A DNA stretch of 64,000 nucleotides from Alicyclobacillus_A sp963788285 (GCA_963788285.1 CAWBGB010000019.1:62001-126000); one strand, 5' to 3'; positions 1 through 8,550 are shown, numbered from the stretch's first letter. Made by a program: numbers and translations. The notes: a model not told the origin generated them from the sequence alone.

Positions 1-44
1 TCATAACCCGAAGGTCGCAGGTTCAAGTCCTGCCCCCGCAACCA
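1..44 (+). tRNA. tRNA-fMet (CAT), 3' part only
   Basis: The window opens in the anticodon loop. CAT is at 2-4, followed by the 3' anticodon stem (AACCCG), variable loop, T arm with GGTTCAAGTCC, and an acceptor end finishing in the encoded ACCA at 41-44. The 3' half closely matches the initiator tRNA of Bacillus as remembered, so initiator is preferred over elongator Met or Ile2. The D arm and 5' acceptor strand lie outside the window. Confidence 0.85.
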
Positions 45-53
45 AGGTTACAT

Positions 54-130
54 GGAGCTGTGGTGTAGAGGCCTAACATGCCTGCCTGTCACGCAGGAGA
101 ACGCGGGTTCGAATCCCGTCAGCTCCGCCA
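54..130 (+). tRNA. tRNA-Asp (GTC)
   Basis: A full cloverleaf can be folded. The acceptor GGAGCTG pairs with CAGCTCC, the anticodon stem CCTGC/GCAGG holds a loop with GTC, the T arm contains GGTTCGAATCC, and CCA is encoded. It lies 9 nt after the preceding tRNA and 13 nt before tRNA-Ile, so the three are probably cotranscribed. Confidence 0.96.
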
Positions 131-143
131 TGATGTAAAGCAT

Positions 144-220
144 GGGCCTATAGCTCAGCTGGCTAGAGCGCACGACTGATAATCGTGAGGTCAGAGGTTC
201 GAGTCCTCTTAGGCCCACCA
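144..220 (+). tRNA. tRNA-Ile (GAT)
   Basis: The acceptor GGGCCTA pairs with TAGGCCC. The anticodon GAT is at 178-180, the T arm has GGTTCGAGTCC, and CCA is encoded. It is the last gene of the tRNA cluster, followed 14 nt later by an intrinsic terminator. Confidence 0.96.
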
Positions 221-233
221 CAGCTCTTCGATA

Positions 234-256
234 GGGACCGCTGGGTCCTTTTTTCG
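234..256 (+). terminator. Intrinsic terminator of the tRNA cluster
   Basis: GGACC/GGTCC-type stem with a short loop, followed directly by six Ts. It separates the tRNA transcript from the trp leader. Confidence 0.75.
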
Positions 257-318
257 TTTTGGACAGCCTATAGTGGGGATTGACGGATTTTGGATTTCCC
301 GGTAAGCTGAATACAGTT

Positions 319-360
319 GAGCTGAGTGAGATAGTTGAGTGTAGTGTAGCCTGAGGGTAG
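319..360 (+). promoter_or_regulatory. Putative TRAP-binding site in the trpGE leader
   Basis: Nine G/TAG triplets start at 319, 324, 328, 332, 337, 342, 347, 353 and 358 (GAG GAG GAG TAG GAG TAG TAG GAG TAG), separated by 1-3 nt. Weaker NAG/GAA triplets continue the 5-nt phase upstream at 304, 309 and 314. This is the arrangement bound by the 11-subunit trp RNA-binding attenuation protein (TRAP, MtrB) in Bacillus. The segment 331-337 (ATAGTTG) can pair, with one G-U pair, to 404-410, the 5' arm of the downstream terminator. TRAP binding would therefore block an antiterminator. A TATAGT at 269-274 may be the -10 box, but no good -35 is visible. No mtrB gene lies in the window, so regulation is inferred. 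Confidence 0.8.
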
Positions 361-400
361 CGACGCTTGTATAGGTCTGTCGATATGCGTCCAACATCGA

Positions 401-427
401 CCACAGCTATGCTGCTGTGGTTTTTTT
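401..427 (+). terminator. Attenuator terminator upstream of trpG
   Basis: CCACAGC (401-407) pairs with GCTGTGG (414-420), followed by seven Ts. It lies between the NAG-repeat tract and trpG, and its 5' arm overlaps the predicted antiterminator partner. It is therefore more likely a regulated attenuator than the end of an upstream gene. Confidence 0.85.
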
Positions 428-477
428 GTTCCCTTTTGGTCCGCTCACTTTAGCGAACAGAAAGGATGTGCTGTGTA

Positions 478-1035
478 TTGCTGTTGGTGATTGACAATTA
501 CGATTCGTTTACGTACAACCTCGTTCAGTACTGCGCAGAATTAGGGGCCGAGGTCGAGGTGCGGCGAAACTCAGTACCACTCGGTGAATTGGTAGCTTTG
601 AAGCCGTCACGAGTACTCGTTTCTCCGGGTCCCTGCTCACCCAGTGAAGCCGGATGTTCTCTCGATGTCATTCGCTATTTTGCTGGGCGTGTACCGGTGT
701 TCGGCGTGTGTCTAGGACATCAGGCTCTTGCCCAAGCGTTCGGGGGAACCGTGACGCGTGCAATCGAGCTGATGCACGGGAAAACTTCGATGATTGAACA
801 CTTTGGGGATGCGCTTTTCGAAGGGGTTCCGACACCGTTTCAAGCCACTCGGTACCATTCACTGATTGTGGACAGGGACACACTGCCCACTGATTTTCGT
901 GTGACGGCCGAATGCGGTGGCACCATCATGGGGATTCGGCATGTACCCACAGGGGCGGTCGGCGTCCAGTTCCACCCCGAATCGATTCTGACGACACACG
1001 GCAAGACCATCCTCAAAAACTTTCTAGCCAGTTGA
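478..1035 (+). CDS. trpG: Anthranilate/aminodeoxychorismate synthase glutaminase subunit (TrpG/PabA)
   Basis: Class I glutamine amidotransferase of 185 aa that supplies ammonia from glutamine to the partner synthase. Motifs seen are VIDNYDSFTYNL at the N terminus, the nucleophile in FGVCLGHQALA, and the His-Glu pair in VQFHPES. The TTG at 478 is preferred because AAAGGATG (461-468) lies 9 nt upstream; the in-frame ATG at 466 overlaps that ribosome site. In Bacillus this subunit is usually shared with folate synthesis and sits in the folate operon. Here it is first in a two-gene operon behind a TRAP-type leader, with trpE starting 28 nt downstream. The enzyme may serve both tryptophan and folate synthesis. 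Confidence 0.93.
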   Translation: MLLVIDNYDSFTYNLVQYCAELGAEVEVRRNSVPLGELVALKPSRVLVSPGPCSPSEAGCSLDVIRYFAGRVPVFGVCLGHQALAQAFGGTVTRAIELMHGKTSMIEHFGDALFEGVPTPFQATRYHSLIVDRDTLPTDFRVTAECGGTIMGIRHVPTGAVGVQFHPESILTTHGKTILKNFLAS

Positions 1036-1063
1036 ATTGCCACAACGAAAGGGGAGACGTCAG

Positions 1064-2620
1064 GTGTCTGATGAAATTCAATCTCGCAGCTTTGATTCAA
1101 AGGCGACCACCTTGGATCCATTCTATACGTATCTTGGGTTAACGGAGCAATTTGGAGAAGGTCAGGTGTTTTTGTTGGACGCGGCCAAGGAAACGGGGGC
1201 TGCGTACCGGATGAGTCTCATTGGCATCTTGCCTATCCTGGAGTTTCAGGTCAAAGACGGAGATGTCGCAATATTTGCGGTGACAGGGTTGGCCGAGTAC
1301 CTTCGCCGTACACTGGCTGCCGCGGGATGGAGGGAAGTTTGCGAAAACGGCACGGGTGGCATGAAGAGTTACGTGAACGGGCAATGTTTACGTTATCAAT
1401 CTGCTGATCCGATGTCTTTGCTCGAATCCATCCGTCAGGCCATTCGAGCCAATCATCCAGTAAATGCAGGCCCGCCCTTCTCGACTGGCTTATTCGGTTA
1501 CATTGGATACGATGCGGTTCACTACCTCGAAGTATTGCCAAAGACGACTTTGGATGATAGAGGTTTACCCGATGTCCGACTTCAATGGTATCTTGCTGTT
1601 GCGCATCTCAACGACGACGGAGCCTCCGTGTACGACGCGCTGCCTTTCCTAGCGCCTGTTCTATCAGAAGAAGAATGGAAACGGTGGGAGTATCAGGTAC
1701 AATCGGTTCGACGCGCGATTGTTGAGGAGCGCGTCCAGGCCACGCCTCCCCGACAGACCCAACAGTTGGACGCGCTGGCACCGGCGGTGGAAGATGTGTC
1801 GCGGGAACGTTTTATCGCCAATGTCGAGGCCGCGAAGGAGTATATCCGTGCAGGAGATATTTTTCAGGTCGTGCTTTCGAAGCGTCTGCGGGTACCTAAG
1901 CGTATGCATCATTACGCGGTTTACGAGAAGTTGCGCTGTGTGAACCCATCTCCATACATGTTTATGGCGGAATACCCGGATATGCGGTTGTTCGGAGCCA
2001 GTCCAGAAGTTCAGTTCCGTGCAGTGGGCGGCATTGCCGAGATGAAGCCGATTGCAGGAACGTCGAAGGGGCGGGGGAGGTCAGCCGCAGAGGATGAAGC
2101 GTTGGTGAAGCGCCTACTGTCCGATGAGAAGGAGCAGGCAGAACACGTCATGTTGGTGGACCTTTGCAGAAACGACCTCGGACGTGTGTGCGTGTACGGG
2201 TCCGTTGCAGTGGAGGAATTCCTCACCGTGGAAGCGTACTCGCACTTGTTTCACCTTGTCTCCAAGGTCACGGGCGTATTGCGCAATGATGTCAGTATAT
2301 TTCACGCTTTGTTGGCGACGTTTCCGGCTGGCACGTTGTCGGGGGCACCGAAAATACGGGCGATGGAGATTATTGATGAACTGGAACTCTATCGACGTGG
2401 ACCCTACGGCGGCATGGTGGGTATCATAGACTTTGACGGAAATGCCAACACAGCCATTGTCATTCGAACTGTGGTGGAGCACGAAGGGACATACTACGTG
2501 CAGGCTGGAGCGGGCATTGTTGCGGACAGTAATCCGGAACAGGAATGGCAGGAGTGTGACCGTAAGTTAGGGGCCCTCTCGGACGTCCTGGGTGTCCCGA
2601 GACTGGAAACTGTCAAGTGA
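1064..2620 (+). CDS. trpE: Anthranilate synthase component I (TrpE)
   Basis: Converts chorismate plus ammonia to anthranilate, the first step of tryptophan synthesis; 518 aa. The chorismate-binding domain is clear: KPIAGTSKGRG, MLVDLCRNDLGRV, the PAGTLSGAPK segment, RRGPYGGMVG and the C-terminal QAGAGIVADSNPEQEW. The GTG at 1064 follows AAGGGGAGA by about 8 nt; the in-frame TTG at 1037 lacks a ribosome site. The usual N-terminal tryptophan-feedback motif LLES reads LLDA here, which might weaken feedback inhibition (inference). PabB is the alternative, but the length, the motifs and the TRAP-like leader favour TrpE. The other trp genes are not in the window. Confidence 0.88.
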   Translation: MSDEIQSRSFDSKATTLDPFYTYLGLTEQFGEGQVFLLDAAKETGAAYRMSLIGILPILEFQVKDGDVAIFAVTGLAEYLRRTLAAAGWREVCENGTGGMKSYVNGQCLRYQSADPMSLLESIRQAIRANHPVNAGPPFSTGLFGYIGYDAVHYLEVLPKTTLDDRGLPDVRLQWYLAVAHLNDDGASVYDALPFLAPVLSEEEWKRWEYQVQSVRRAIVEERVQATPPRQTQQLDALAPAVEDVSRERFIANVEAAKEYIRAGDIFQVVLSKRLRVPKRMHHYAVYEKLRCVNPSPYMFMAEYPDMRLFGASPEVQFRAVGGIAEMKPIAGTSKGRGRSAAEDEALVKRLLSDEKEQAEHVMLVDLCRNDLGRVCVYGSVAVEEFLTVEAYSHLFHLVSKVTGVLRNDVSIFHALLATFPAGTLSGAPKIRAMEIIDELELYRRGPYGGMVGIIDFDGNANTAIVIRTVVEHEGTYYVQAGAGIVADSNPEQEWQECDRKLGALSDVLGVPRLETVK

Positions 2621-2663
2621 CACTCGCTGTCAACAATTTCTGCTCAGATTTACGCTTACTCAC

Positions 2664-2693
2664 TTGTACAAATGGCGCAAGTTGTGGTATATT
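2664..2693 (+). promoter_or_regulatory. SigA-type promoter for tRNA-Arg
   Basis: TTGTAC (2664-2669) and TATATT (2688-2693), 18-bp spacer, ending 14 bp before the tRNA. Confidence 0.55.
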
Positions 2694-2707
2694 CTAATTC
2701 GTCGCTT

Positions 2708-2782
2708 GCGCCCATAGCTCAGCGGATAGAGCACCGGTCTCCGGAACCGGGTGCGGGGGTTCAATTCCCTCTGGGCGCACCA
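2708..2782 (+). tRNA. tRNA-Arg (CCG)
   Basis: The acceptor GCGCCCA pairs with TGGGCGC. The anticodon stem CCGGT/ACCGG encloses loop CTCCGGA with anticodon CCG at 2741-2743. T arm GGTTCAATTCC; CCA encoded. Single-gene transcript with its own promoter and terminator. Confidence 0.95.
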
Positions 2783-2797
2783 CAACTTCAGCAGAGG

Positions 2798-2838
2798 AGA
2801 ACACCAACTCCAGAGCAACGGAGTTGGCGTTCTTTTTT
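2798..2838 (+). terminator. Terminator of tRNA-Arg
   Basis: AGAAC-(AC)-CAACTCC pairs with GGAGTTG-(G)-CGTTCT around a short loop, then a run of seven Ts. A near-perfect long stem. Confidence 0.9.
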
Positions 2839-2943
2839 TACGCACACCTCCAGAGGAATGGAACAGCGTCGAAAGTAAAGGGCCGTCTTCAGGGAGCAAT
2901 GCACCCCGAGCGGCCGTTGGTGTGAAGAAGGGTTCCAGCAGCG

Positions 2944-3864
2944 TTAGCGCTGCGGATTGTAGGGGATTCCGTCAGCGGCTGGTGCCTTACTGCGACCGAC
3001 CAGTCCCGCGAGCGCGAGAATCGTTAACAGATACGGTAGCATATCCAGCAGATCCGATGAAACACCGTGGTTTTGTAAGGCAATACCAAGCGCCGTAGCA
3101 AATCCAAACAGCAGTGATGCGGCGAACGACCCGAGAGGCGTCCACTTGCCAAATATCATGGCTGCCAGTGCGATGTAACCGCGACCGTTGGTCATATTGA
3201 CGTCAAAAGAGTTTAGAATCCCAAGGGACAAATATACGCCACCCAGCGCGGACAAAACGCCGCCGATGATGACTCCAGCGTACCGCAGACGCCACACGTT
3301 CAGCCCAGCCGTGTCGGCTGCCAGTGGGTTTTCACCGACGGCGCGCATACGCAGTCCAATGCGCGTATGGAACAGAAACCAATGCGACAGGACCACGATG
3401 ACCAACATCACGTACACCAGCACGCTCTGATTCGTGAAAAAAGCGCCGATGAACGGAATTGATGACAACCCTGGTATCGACAACGTTGGAAGCTGAGGGG
3501 TCTGTGGCGGTGTGCCGCTAAATCCGAAGATGGTATCCAGCAAGAACGCCGTTAACCCCCCCGCAAAGATGTTAATGGCCATGCCAAGAACGACTTGGTC
3601 GGCGGCCAAGCGAATGGCGGCCCACGCAAAGACAGCGGATAGCAGCCCGCCCATGATGATTCCACAGAGCAGTCCCACCCAGGCGCTGCCGGTCCAGTAC
3701 GAGAAGGCAACCCCAAAGAATGCGCCCATCAACATAATGCCTTCCATGGCGATATTGACGACACCGGTGCGCTCGGAAAATGTGCCGCCAATCGCGGGTA
3801 ATGCGAGCGGCACTGCCATGGCGAGTGTAGAGGCCCAGAGTTGTGCATTGGTAAGGATGTTCAT
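2944..3864 (-). CDS. nupQ: Nucleoside ABC transporter permease (NupQ/YufQ type)
   Basis: Inner-membrane permease of the BMP-family nucleoside importer, 306 aa, with about eight to ten hydrophobic segments. GTFSERTGVVNIAMEGIML near residues 25-45 is typical of this permease family. The ATG at 3864 overlaps the nupP stop (ATGA) and is preceded by GAGGAGGGT; an upstream in-frame extension lies inside nupP and has no ribosome site. It is the last gene of the minus-strand order lipoprotein - ATPase - permease - permease, which matches nupNOPQ of Bacillus, a guanosine/nucleoside importer. The substrate is inferred from family and order. Confidence 0.88.
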   Translation of the reverse strand: MNILTNAQLWASTLAMAVPLALPAIGGTFSERTGVVNIAMEGIMLMGAFFGVAFSYWTGSAWVGLLCGIIMGGLLSAVFAWAAIRLAADQVVLGMAINIFAGGLTAFLLDTIFGFSGTPPQTPQLPTLSIPGLSSIPFIGAFFTNQSVLVYVMLVIVVLSHWFLFHTRIGLRMRAVGENPLAADTAGLNVWRLRYAGVIIGGVLSALGGVYLSLGILNSFDVNMTNGRGYIALAAMIFGKWTPLGSFAASLLFGFATALGIALQNHGVSSDLLDMLPYLLTILALAGLVGRSKAPAADGIPYNPQR

Positions 3865-4943
3865 ACCGGCTTCGGACCCTCCTCGGAAATGGATGTAGAC
3901 ACGCGCGTCGTCCGCCGCTTGTACCACTGGATCACTTGCGGCACGATTCGTTCTGCGGCGACGAAGAAAATAATCAATCCGGTCAACACGTCCGTCAGAC
4001 TGGCAGGGATATTCGTCACCTGCTGCATGTTCTGCCCGCCCGTGGACAGCGCAGCGAAAAAGACGGCGGCGATGATGACGCCGAACGGGTTGTTTCGAGC
4101 CAACAGGGCTACGACGATACCCGTGAACCCGTACCCTGTGTTAAACCCTTCGGCCAGTTGATGGTCCATGGCAAGCAACTGCACGCCGCCGGCCAACCCC
4201 GCCAGGACACCGCTGATCCCCAGTGCGAGAACCGTGTATAGCGGGACTCGGATACCTGCATAGCGGGCAGCGCGCGCATTGGATCCGACCACGCGCAGCT
4301 GGAACCCGAGCGTCGTGTGAAACAACACGAACCAGACCACAACGACAGCGACGATGGCGATGACAATGCCAATGGTCAACTGCGACTGCGGTATCAGAAC
4401 AGGCAGCCACGTATTCTGAGGAATTGGATAGGATTCTGGAATATACCCGGGTTTACGCATCGGGCCGTCTTCAATCATATACTGACACAGCAAAATACCA
4501 GTGTAACTCAGCATCATGGTGGTGATGACTTCGTGCGCCCCGCGATACGCCTTCAACAGTCCAGGAATGATACCAGCCCACAGACCGCCGACGAGCATCG
4601 CGACAACAAGGCACAGGATGACGTGGAGCCACCCAGGTAGACCTGTGAAGTGATAACCAACCCAGGTTGCCGCCATCTCGCCTACCCAGTACTGGCCGTC
4701 GGCGCCGATATTGAAGAGGCCGGCCCGGAACGAAATCGCAATGCCTAATCCAATCAAGATCAGAGGCGTGGCGATGGCGAGCGTGTATCCGATATTCGCC
4801 GCATTTCCGAACGCCCCGGAAATGAGTGCTCCGTAGACTTGCAGCGGATTGTAGCCGATGGCCGCCGCGATAATGCCACCAATGATGATAGCGAGCAAGG
4901 AAGAGATGACTGGTGTCGCCAAGGCCCGCATGATGTGTTTCAC
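3861..4943 (-). CDS. nupP: Nucleoside ABC transporter permease (NupP/YufP type)
   Basis: Second membrane subunit of the importer, 360 aa, strongly hydrophobic. The family segment LFNIGADGQYWVGEMAATW is near residues 75-95. It starts with GTG at 4943, overlapping the nupO stop as GTGA, with GGAGGTGACC upstream. Stop/start overlaps at both ends indicate translational coupling with nupO and nupQ, as expected when heteromeric permease subunits must be equimolar. Confidence 0.9.
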   Translation of the reverse strand: MKHIMRALATPVISSLLAIIIGGIIAAAIGYNPLQVYGALISGAFGNAANIGYTLAIATPLILIGLGIAISFRAGLFNIGADGQYWVGEMAATWVGYHFTGLPGWLHVILCLVVAMLVGGLWAGIIPGLLKAYRGAHEVITTMMLSYTGILLCQYMIEDGPMRKPGYIPESYPIPQNTWLPVLIPQSQLTIGIVIAIVAVVVVWFVLFHTTLGFQLRVVGSNARAARYAGIRVPLYTVLALGISGVLAGLAGGVQLLAMDHQLAEGFNTGYGFTGIVVALLARNNPFGVIIAAVFFAALSTGGQNMQQVTNIPASLTDVLTGLIIFFVAAERIVPQVIQWYKRRTTRVSTSISEEGPKPV

Positions 4944-6472
4944 GTAGTGGTCACCTCCGTCGCGTCCCCGTTCGTCACACCTGTCATGAGGAGACCAAGC
5001 TGTTCACGCGTCGCAGATTCACCTGGGACAATCCCTACCATCTCACCGTCGTGGATGACGCCAATCCGGTCTGACAGACTGAGGATTTCATCCAGTTCCA
5101 GGGAAACCAGCAGAATCGCTTTTCCCTCGTCCCGCAAGCGAAGCAGCTGTTTGTGAATGCCTTCGATGGCTCCTACGTCTAGACCGCGGGTCGGTTGCAC
5201 GGCAATTAGCAATTGCGGCTCACGGGACACTTCCCGCGCCAGGATGACTTTTTGCTGATTCCCTCCCGACAAGTCACCGGCGTGTCGATTGACGTCACGG
5301 GGCCGGACGTCAAACAAGTTGATCAGCCGCTCTGCATAAGTCTTCGCAGGTTTGTGGAAGAGAATACCGCCTTTCGAGAAAGGTTTGCGCTTGAAATCCC
5401 GAAGGATAGCGTTTTCGGTCAGTGTAAAGTCGAGGACCAATCCGTCCAATTGCCTATCTTGTGGGATGTACGCAATCCCGGCTTTGGTCCGTTCCGCTGT
5501 CGACAACCGCGTGATGTCTCGTCCGAGAAACCGCAATTCTCCGCCGACGATGGGGAGCAGTCCAGCGATGGCGTCAACCAGCTCCGTTTGGCCATTCCCG
5601 TCAATGCCAGCAATGCCGAAGATTTCCCCTGCCCGAATTTGAAACGAGACGTTGCGTACTTTTTCGCGGCGGGCAGTGTCATTCACTCGCAACTGTTGCA
5701 CGTCCAAGATGACTTCGCCTGGATTGGCCTTTGTCTTTTCGACGCGCAAGACCACTTCGCGTCCTACCATCAGGTTTGCCAACTGCTGCGGTGTGGCATC
5801 GCCAATGGGCAGGGTCTCCACTGTTTTGCCCGCGCGCATCACCGTCACCCGATCCGCTATAGCCCGCACCTCGTCCAGTTTATGACTGATGAACACGACT
5901 GGGATGCCTTGCGATTTCAAGTGGCGGACGACATTGAACAGTTCTTCGGTTTCCTGCGGAGTGAGCAGTGCCGTCGGCTCGTCGAGAATCAATACTTTTG
6001 CCTTGCGGTAAAGGGCTTTTAAGATCTCTACGCGTTGCTGGAGACCGACGCTGAGTTGTTCGACTTTGGCCGACGGATCCACCTCCAATCGGTACTTTTC
6101 GGACAACTCCCGCACTTTTTTCTCGGCTTCGGCGCGCTTGTATGCGATGCCGCCCGGTTCGTCGCCGAGGACAATGTTGTCTGCGACCGTCAATGCGGGA
6201 ATCAACATAAAATGTTGATGAACCATCCCGATTCCGGCACGAATGGCGTCCCGTGGGCTGTGAAACTTGACGGGCTTACCTTCCAGGCGAATTTCGCCGC
6301 TGTCTGGTTGATATAAGCCGTAAATCAACTTCATCAGCGTGGACTTGCCAGCACCGTTTTCGCCGAGAATGGAATGCACTTCGCCCTTGTACAATGTAAA
6401 GTTGACTCCGTCGTTGGCTTTGACGCCGGGGAAGTGTTTCACTAGGTCGACAACTTCTAGAAAGCTGGTCAT
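4940..6472 (-). CDS. nupO: Nucleoside ABC transporter ATP-binding protein (NupO/YufO type)
   Basis: Tandem ATPase of 510 aa energising the importer. The first domain carries Walker A GENGAGKSTL, a degenerate signature LSVGLQQR and Walker B VLILDEPTALLTP. The second has GIDGNGQTEL in place of a full Walker A, signature LSGGNQQK and a Walker B in which the catalytic Glu region reads LIAVQPTRGLD. That asymmetry is normal for sugar/nucleoside-type double ATPases. A GAGGAGG ribosome site precedes ATG 6472. It follows nupN by about 76 bp and overlaps nupP. Confidence 0.92.
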   Translation of the reverse strand: MTSFLEVVDLVKHFPGVKANDGVNFTLYKGEVHSILGENGAGKSTLMKLIYGLYQPDSGEIRLEGKPVKFHSPRDAIRAGIGMVHQHFMLIPALTVADNIVLGDEPGGIAYKRAEAEKKVRELSEKYRLEVDPSAKVEQLSVGLQQRVEILKALYRKAKVLILDEPTALLTPQETEELFNVVRHLKSQGIPVVFISHKLDEVRAIADRVTVMRAGKTVETLPIGDATPQQLANLMVGREVVLRVEKTKANPGEVILDVQQLRVNDTARREKVRNVSFQIRAGEIFGIAGIDGNGQTELVDAIAGLLPIVGGELRFLGRDITRLSTAERTKAGIAYIPQDRQLDGLVLDFTLTENAILRDFKRKPFSKGGILFHKPAKTYAERLINLFDVRPRDVNRHAGDLSGGNQQKVILAREVSREPQLLIAVQPTRGLDVGAIEGIHKQLLRLRDEGKAILLVSLELDEILSLSDRIGVIHDGEMVGIVPGESATREQLGLLMTGVTNGDATEVTTT

Positions 6473-6548
6473 CCGGGGCCTCCTCTCCCGTTGCTGTGAT
6501 TCCCGAAAACGGCCCAGGGATGACCTGGACCGCGCATATGACCCTAGG

Positions 6549-7598
6549 TTACTTCATATTTGGCGAAACAGTAATGGTTCCGTTCTTGATCTGTTGTGCA
6601 AGCTGGTCGACCTGTTTTTGTATGTCTTGCGGCACGTTGGGGTTCACCTTGCCAAGGCCAACACCGCCGTTTTTCAGGTTGAAGTACTGAATGCCGGACT
6701 TCCAGTGGTGATCCAGAGCCTGCTTGATGACGTCAAAGGTCGCCGTGTCAACACCCTTCACCGCACTCGTCAGGATAGTGTCCGGAGCGAGGTACGACTG
6801 ATCCGCATCGACGCCAATGGCGTACACGTGCCTGCTCTTCGCGGCGTCGATAACGCCTATACCGGTGCTGCCGGCAACCTGAAAAATGATGTCGGCGCCA
6901 TCGTTGATTTCTTGTTGAGCAATCTGGCTGCCCAGCGCCTGGTCGCTGAAACTGTTAGCGAATTTAACTTCTACCGTCGCGCTGGGGTCAGTTTTTGCCA
7001 CACCTTGTTGGAATCCGGCGATGTACGACGTGACAGGTGGTATTGCCTCACCGCCCACGACGCCCAGAATGTTTTTGCCGTTGAGTCCCGGAAGCTTTCC
7101 TTGTTTTTCTAACAAACCAGCCATGGCGCCAACCAGGTAGCCGCATTGCTCCGTGTTGAAGACGGCGCTCGTGACATTGGGAATGCCTTGAATTGAATCG
7201 TCAATAATCAAAAACTTCGTGTTTGGGTACTGAGGAGCGACCTGTCTCACAGCATTATCCATCAGGAATCCGACGGCAATGACGACGTTATATCCCTCCC
7301 GAGCAAATCTTTCCAAGTTGGGAACGTAGTCGTTCGCGGATTGAGACTGAACCACCGAACCTTGTACACCCAGTTCTTTCTCTGCCTCTTGGAGGCCTTG
7401 ATCGGAAAGAAAGTTAAAGCCATGGTCATTGAGGCCTCCAGTGTCGGTGACAAGTCCCACTTTGAAATTTGTCTTGGGAGCTGTACCCGTGGTGTTGCCA
7501 GTATTGTTTGTGTCGTTGTTTGCTGTGGTGCCGCATCCGACCAAGAGGGCACCCAATGTCAGTACTGCGGCCGCAGAAGCGACCATTTGTCTGCGCAT
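6549..7598 (-). CDS. nupN: Nucleoside-binding lipoprotein, BMP family (NupN/YufN type)
   Basis: Substrate-binding protein anchored outside the membrane, 349 aa. The signal peptide has a lipobox LLVGC with Cys22, then an Asn/Thr-rich linker. The mature part shows BMP-family segments such as KVGLVTDTGGLNDHGFN and VGGEAIPPVTSYIAGFQQG. It is the first gene of the operon, preceded by AAGGAGGAAAATG. No riboswitch fold was recognised in the 140 bp separating it from the divergent gene at 7742. Confidence 0.9.
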   Translation of the reverse strand: MRRQMVASAAAVLTLGALLVGCGTTANNDTNNTGNTTGTAPKTNFKVGLVTDTGGLNDHGFNFLSDQGLQEAEKELGVQGSVVQSQSANDYVPNLERFAREGYNVVIAVGFLMDNAVRQVAPQYPNTKFLIIDDSIQGIPNVTSAVFNTEQCGYLVGAMAGLLEKQGKLPGLNGKNILGVVGGEAIPPVTSYIAGFQQGVAKTDPSATVEVKFANSFSDQALGSQIAQQEINDGADIIFQVAGSTGIGVIDAAKSRHVYAIGVDADQSYLAPDTILTSAVKGVDTATFDVIKQALDHHWKSGIQYFNLKNGGVGLGKVNPNVPQDIQKQVDQLAQQIKNGTITVSPNMK

Positions 7599-7741
7599 CT
7601 CATTTTCCTCCTTGAAAAGACAAACTTCGACAGCAGGACAAAGTTCTTTGGGAGATCACGAAATCCTGCCGCTAGTGTGCGCAAGTTCCAAAAAAAATTG
7701 CCTGTTTGCAGTGTTCGGGTTCGTAGAGGGGAGACGAGAGC

Positions 7742-8473
7742 ATGACGGTTTCAACCAACAAAGTGATACTATACGCCGCCGACTCTACCGACTACAAGAT
7801 TGCACTGGAGGCCGCCGCGAAATCGGGGATTTCTGCGGCAAACGTCACCGGAAATTTCACCAAAGCGTGGAGCGACGTGGCGAGCGGGGAGTACCTGGTC
7901 TTCGCTGTCGGAGGCCCCGCCCTGAACGCACTCTATTACAATCCTTGCGACTGGACTGCCGCAGAGGTGACGTTCTTGCATGAACAAGGGGTGCGCATAT
8001 TGCCTATCTTCAACAACTTCAGTCGCGCCACAGAATATGCCGACGGCGTTACAGAAGCAAATGATGCGATTGCTGTCGCGCGTAGGCTAGGTATCCCCAA
8101 AGGTGTTGTGATCTTCGCAGACATCGAAGCCGACTACGTCGTCGACGAAGCTTGGATTCGGGGGTGGGCGGACATCATGGAAAAATCCAAGTACGTGCCG
8201 GGGATCTATCACAATCCCATCACGGGTGGTTCCTCCCAGGCCTACTGCACGGCGGTGCGAAATGACGCAACGGTGGCTCGGAACGTCATCTTGTGGAGCA
8301 ACGAACGGGAACCTGGCATCACAACCAAGGCCAACGCACCCGCGTGGCATCCGTCTGCTCCACCATGTTCGGGACGCACCTTGGCATGGCAGTATGGGGA
8401 AAACGGAACGGCGGGTTCACACGGCATCGATACAGACTTAGTCCATCCGTCCCTGCTTCCGTATTTATGGTGA
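7742..8473 (+). CDS. DUF1906 glycoside-hydrolase-like protein
   Basis: Protein of 243 aa resembling the DUF1906 / Rv2525c-like TIM-barrel family, related to GH25 lysozyme folds. Supporting segments are the N-terminal strand VILYAADSTDY, ILPIFNNFSRA, and the acidic strand end GVVIFADIEADY near residue 125, where GH25-like enzymes carry active-site acids; the C terminus has a WQYGENG-type strand. No signal peptide is visible, so the protein is cytoplasmic or exported another way. GAGGGGAGACGAGAGC precedes the ATG. It is divergent from nupN. The substrate is unknown; spore or cell-wall involvement is possible but not shown. Confidence 0.7.
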   Translation: MTVSTNKVILYAADSTDYKIALEAAAKSGISAANVTGNFTKAWSDVASGEYLVFAVGGPALNALYYNPCDWTAAEVTFLHEQGVRILPIFNNFSRATEYADGVTEANDAIAVARRLGIPKGVVIFADIEADYVVDEAWIRGWADIMEKSKYVPGIYHNPITGGSSQAYCTAVRNDATVARNVILWSNEREPGITTKANAPAWHPSAPPCSGRTLAWQYGENGTAGSHGIDTDLVHPSLLPYLW

Positions 8474-8505
8474 CGTCGGGAGACTTTTGCCAACCGCGAA
8501 AGATG

Positions 8506-8540
8506 CCGCCGGCCGCCTTCTCATGTAGCACGGTGGCCGG
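8506..8540. other. GC-rich inverted repeat between convergent genes
   Basis: GCCGGCCGCC and GGTGGCCGGC form a strong hairpin between the ends of the convergent genes at 7742-8473 and 8551-8937. There is no T run on either side, so it may be a weak bidirectional terminator or a transcript-end stabiliser. Confidence 0.45.
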
Positions 8541-8550
8541 CTGTACGGCA

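Noticed and set aside
5213..6022. Open frame of 269 codons on the plus strand opposite nupO
   Set aside because: It is antisense to a well supported ATPase with Walker motifs, has no family resemblance and no ribosome site.
7599..7741. Purine riboswitch upstream of the nucleoside transporter
   Set aside because: No purine-aptamer three-way junction or conserved loop-loop sequences could be found on the minus strand.
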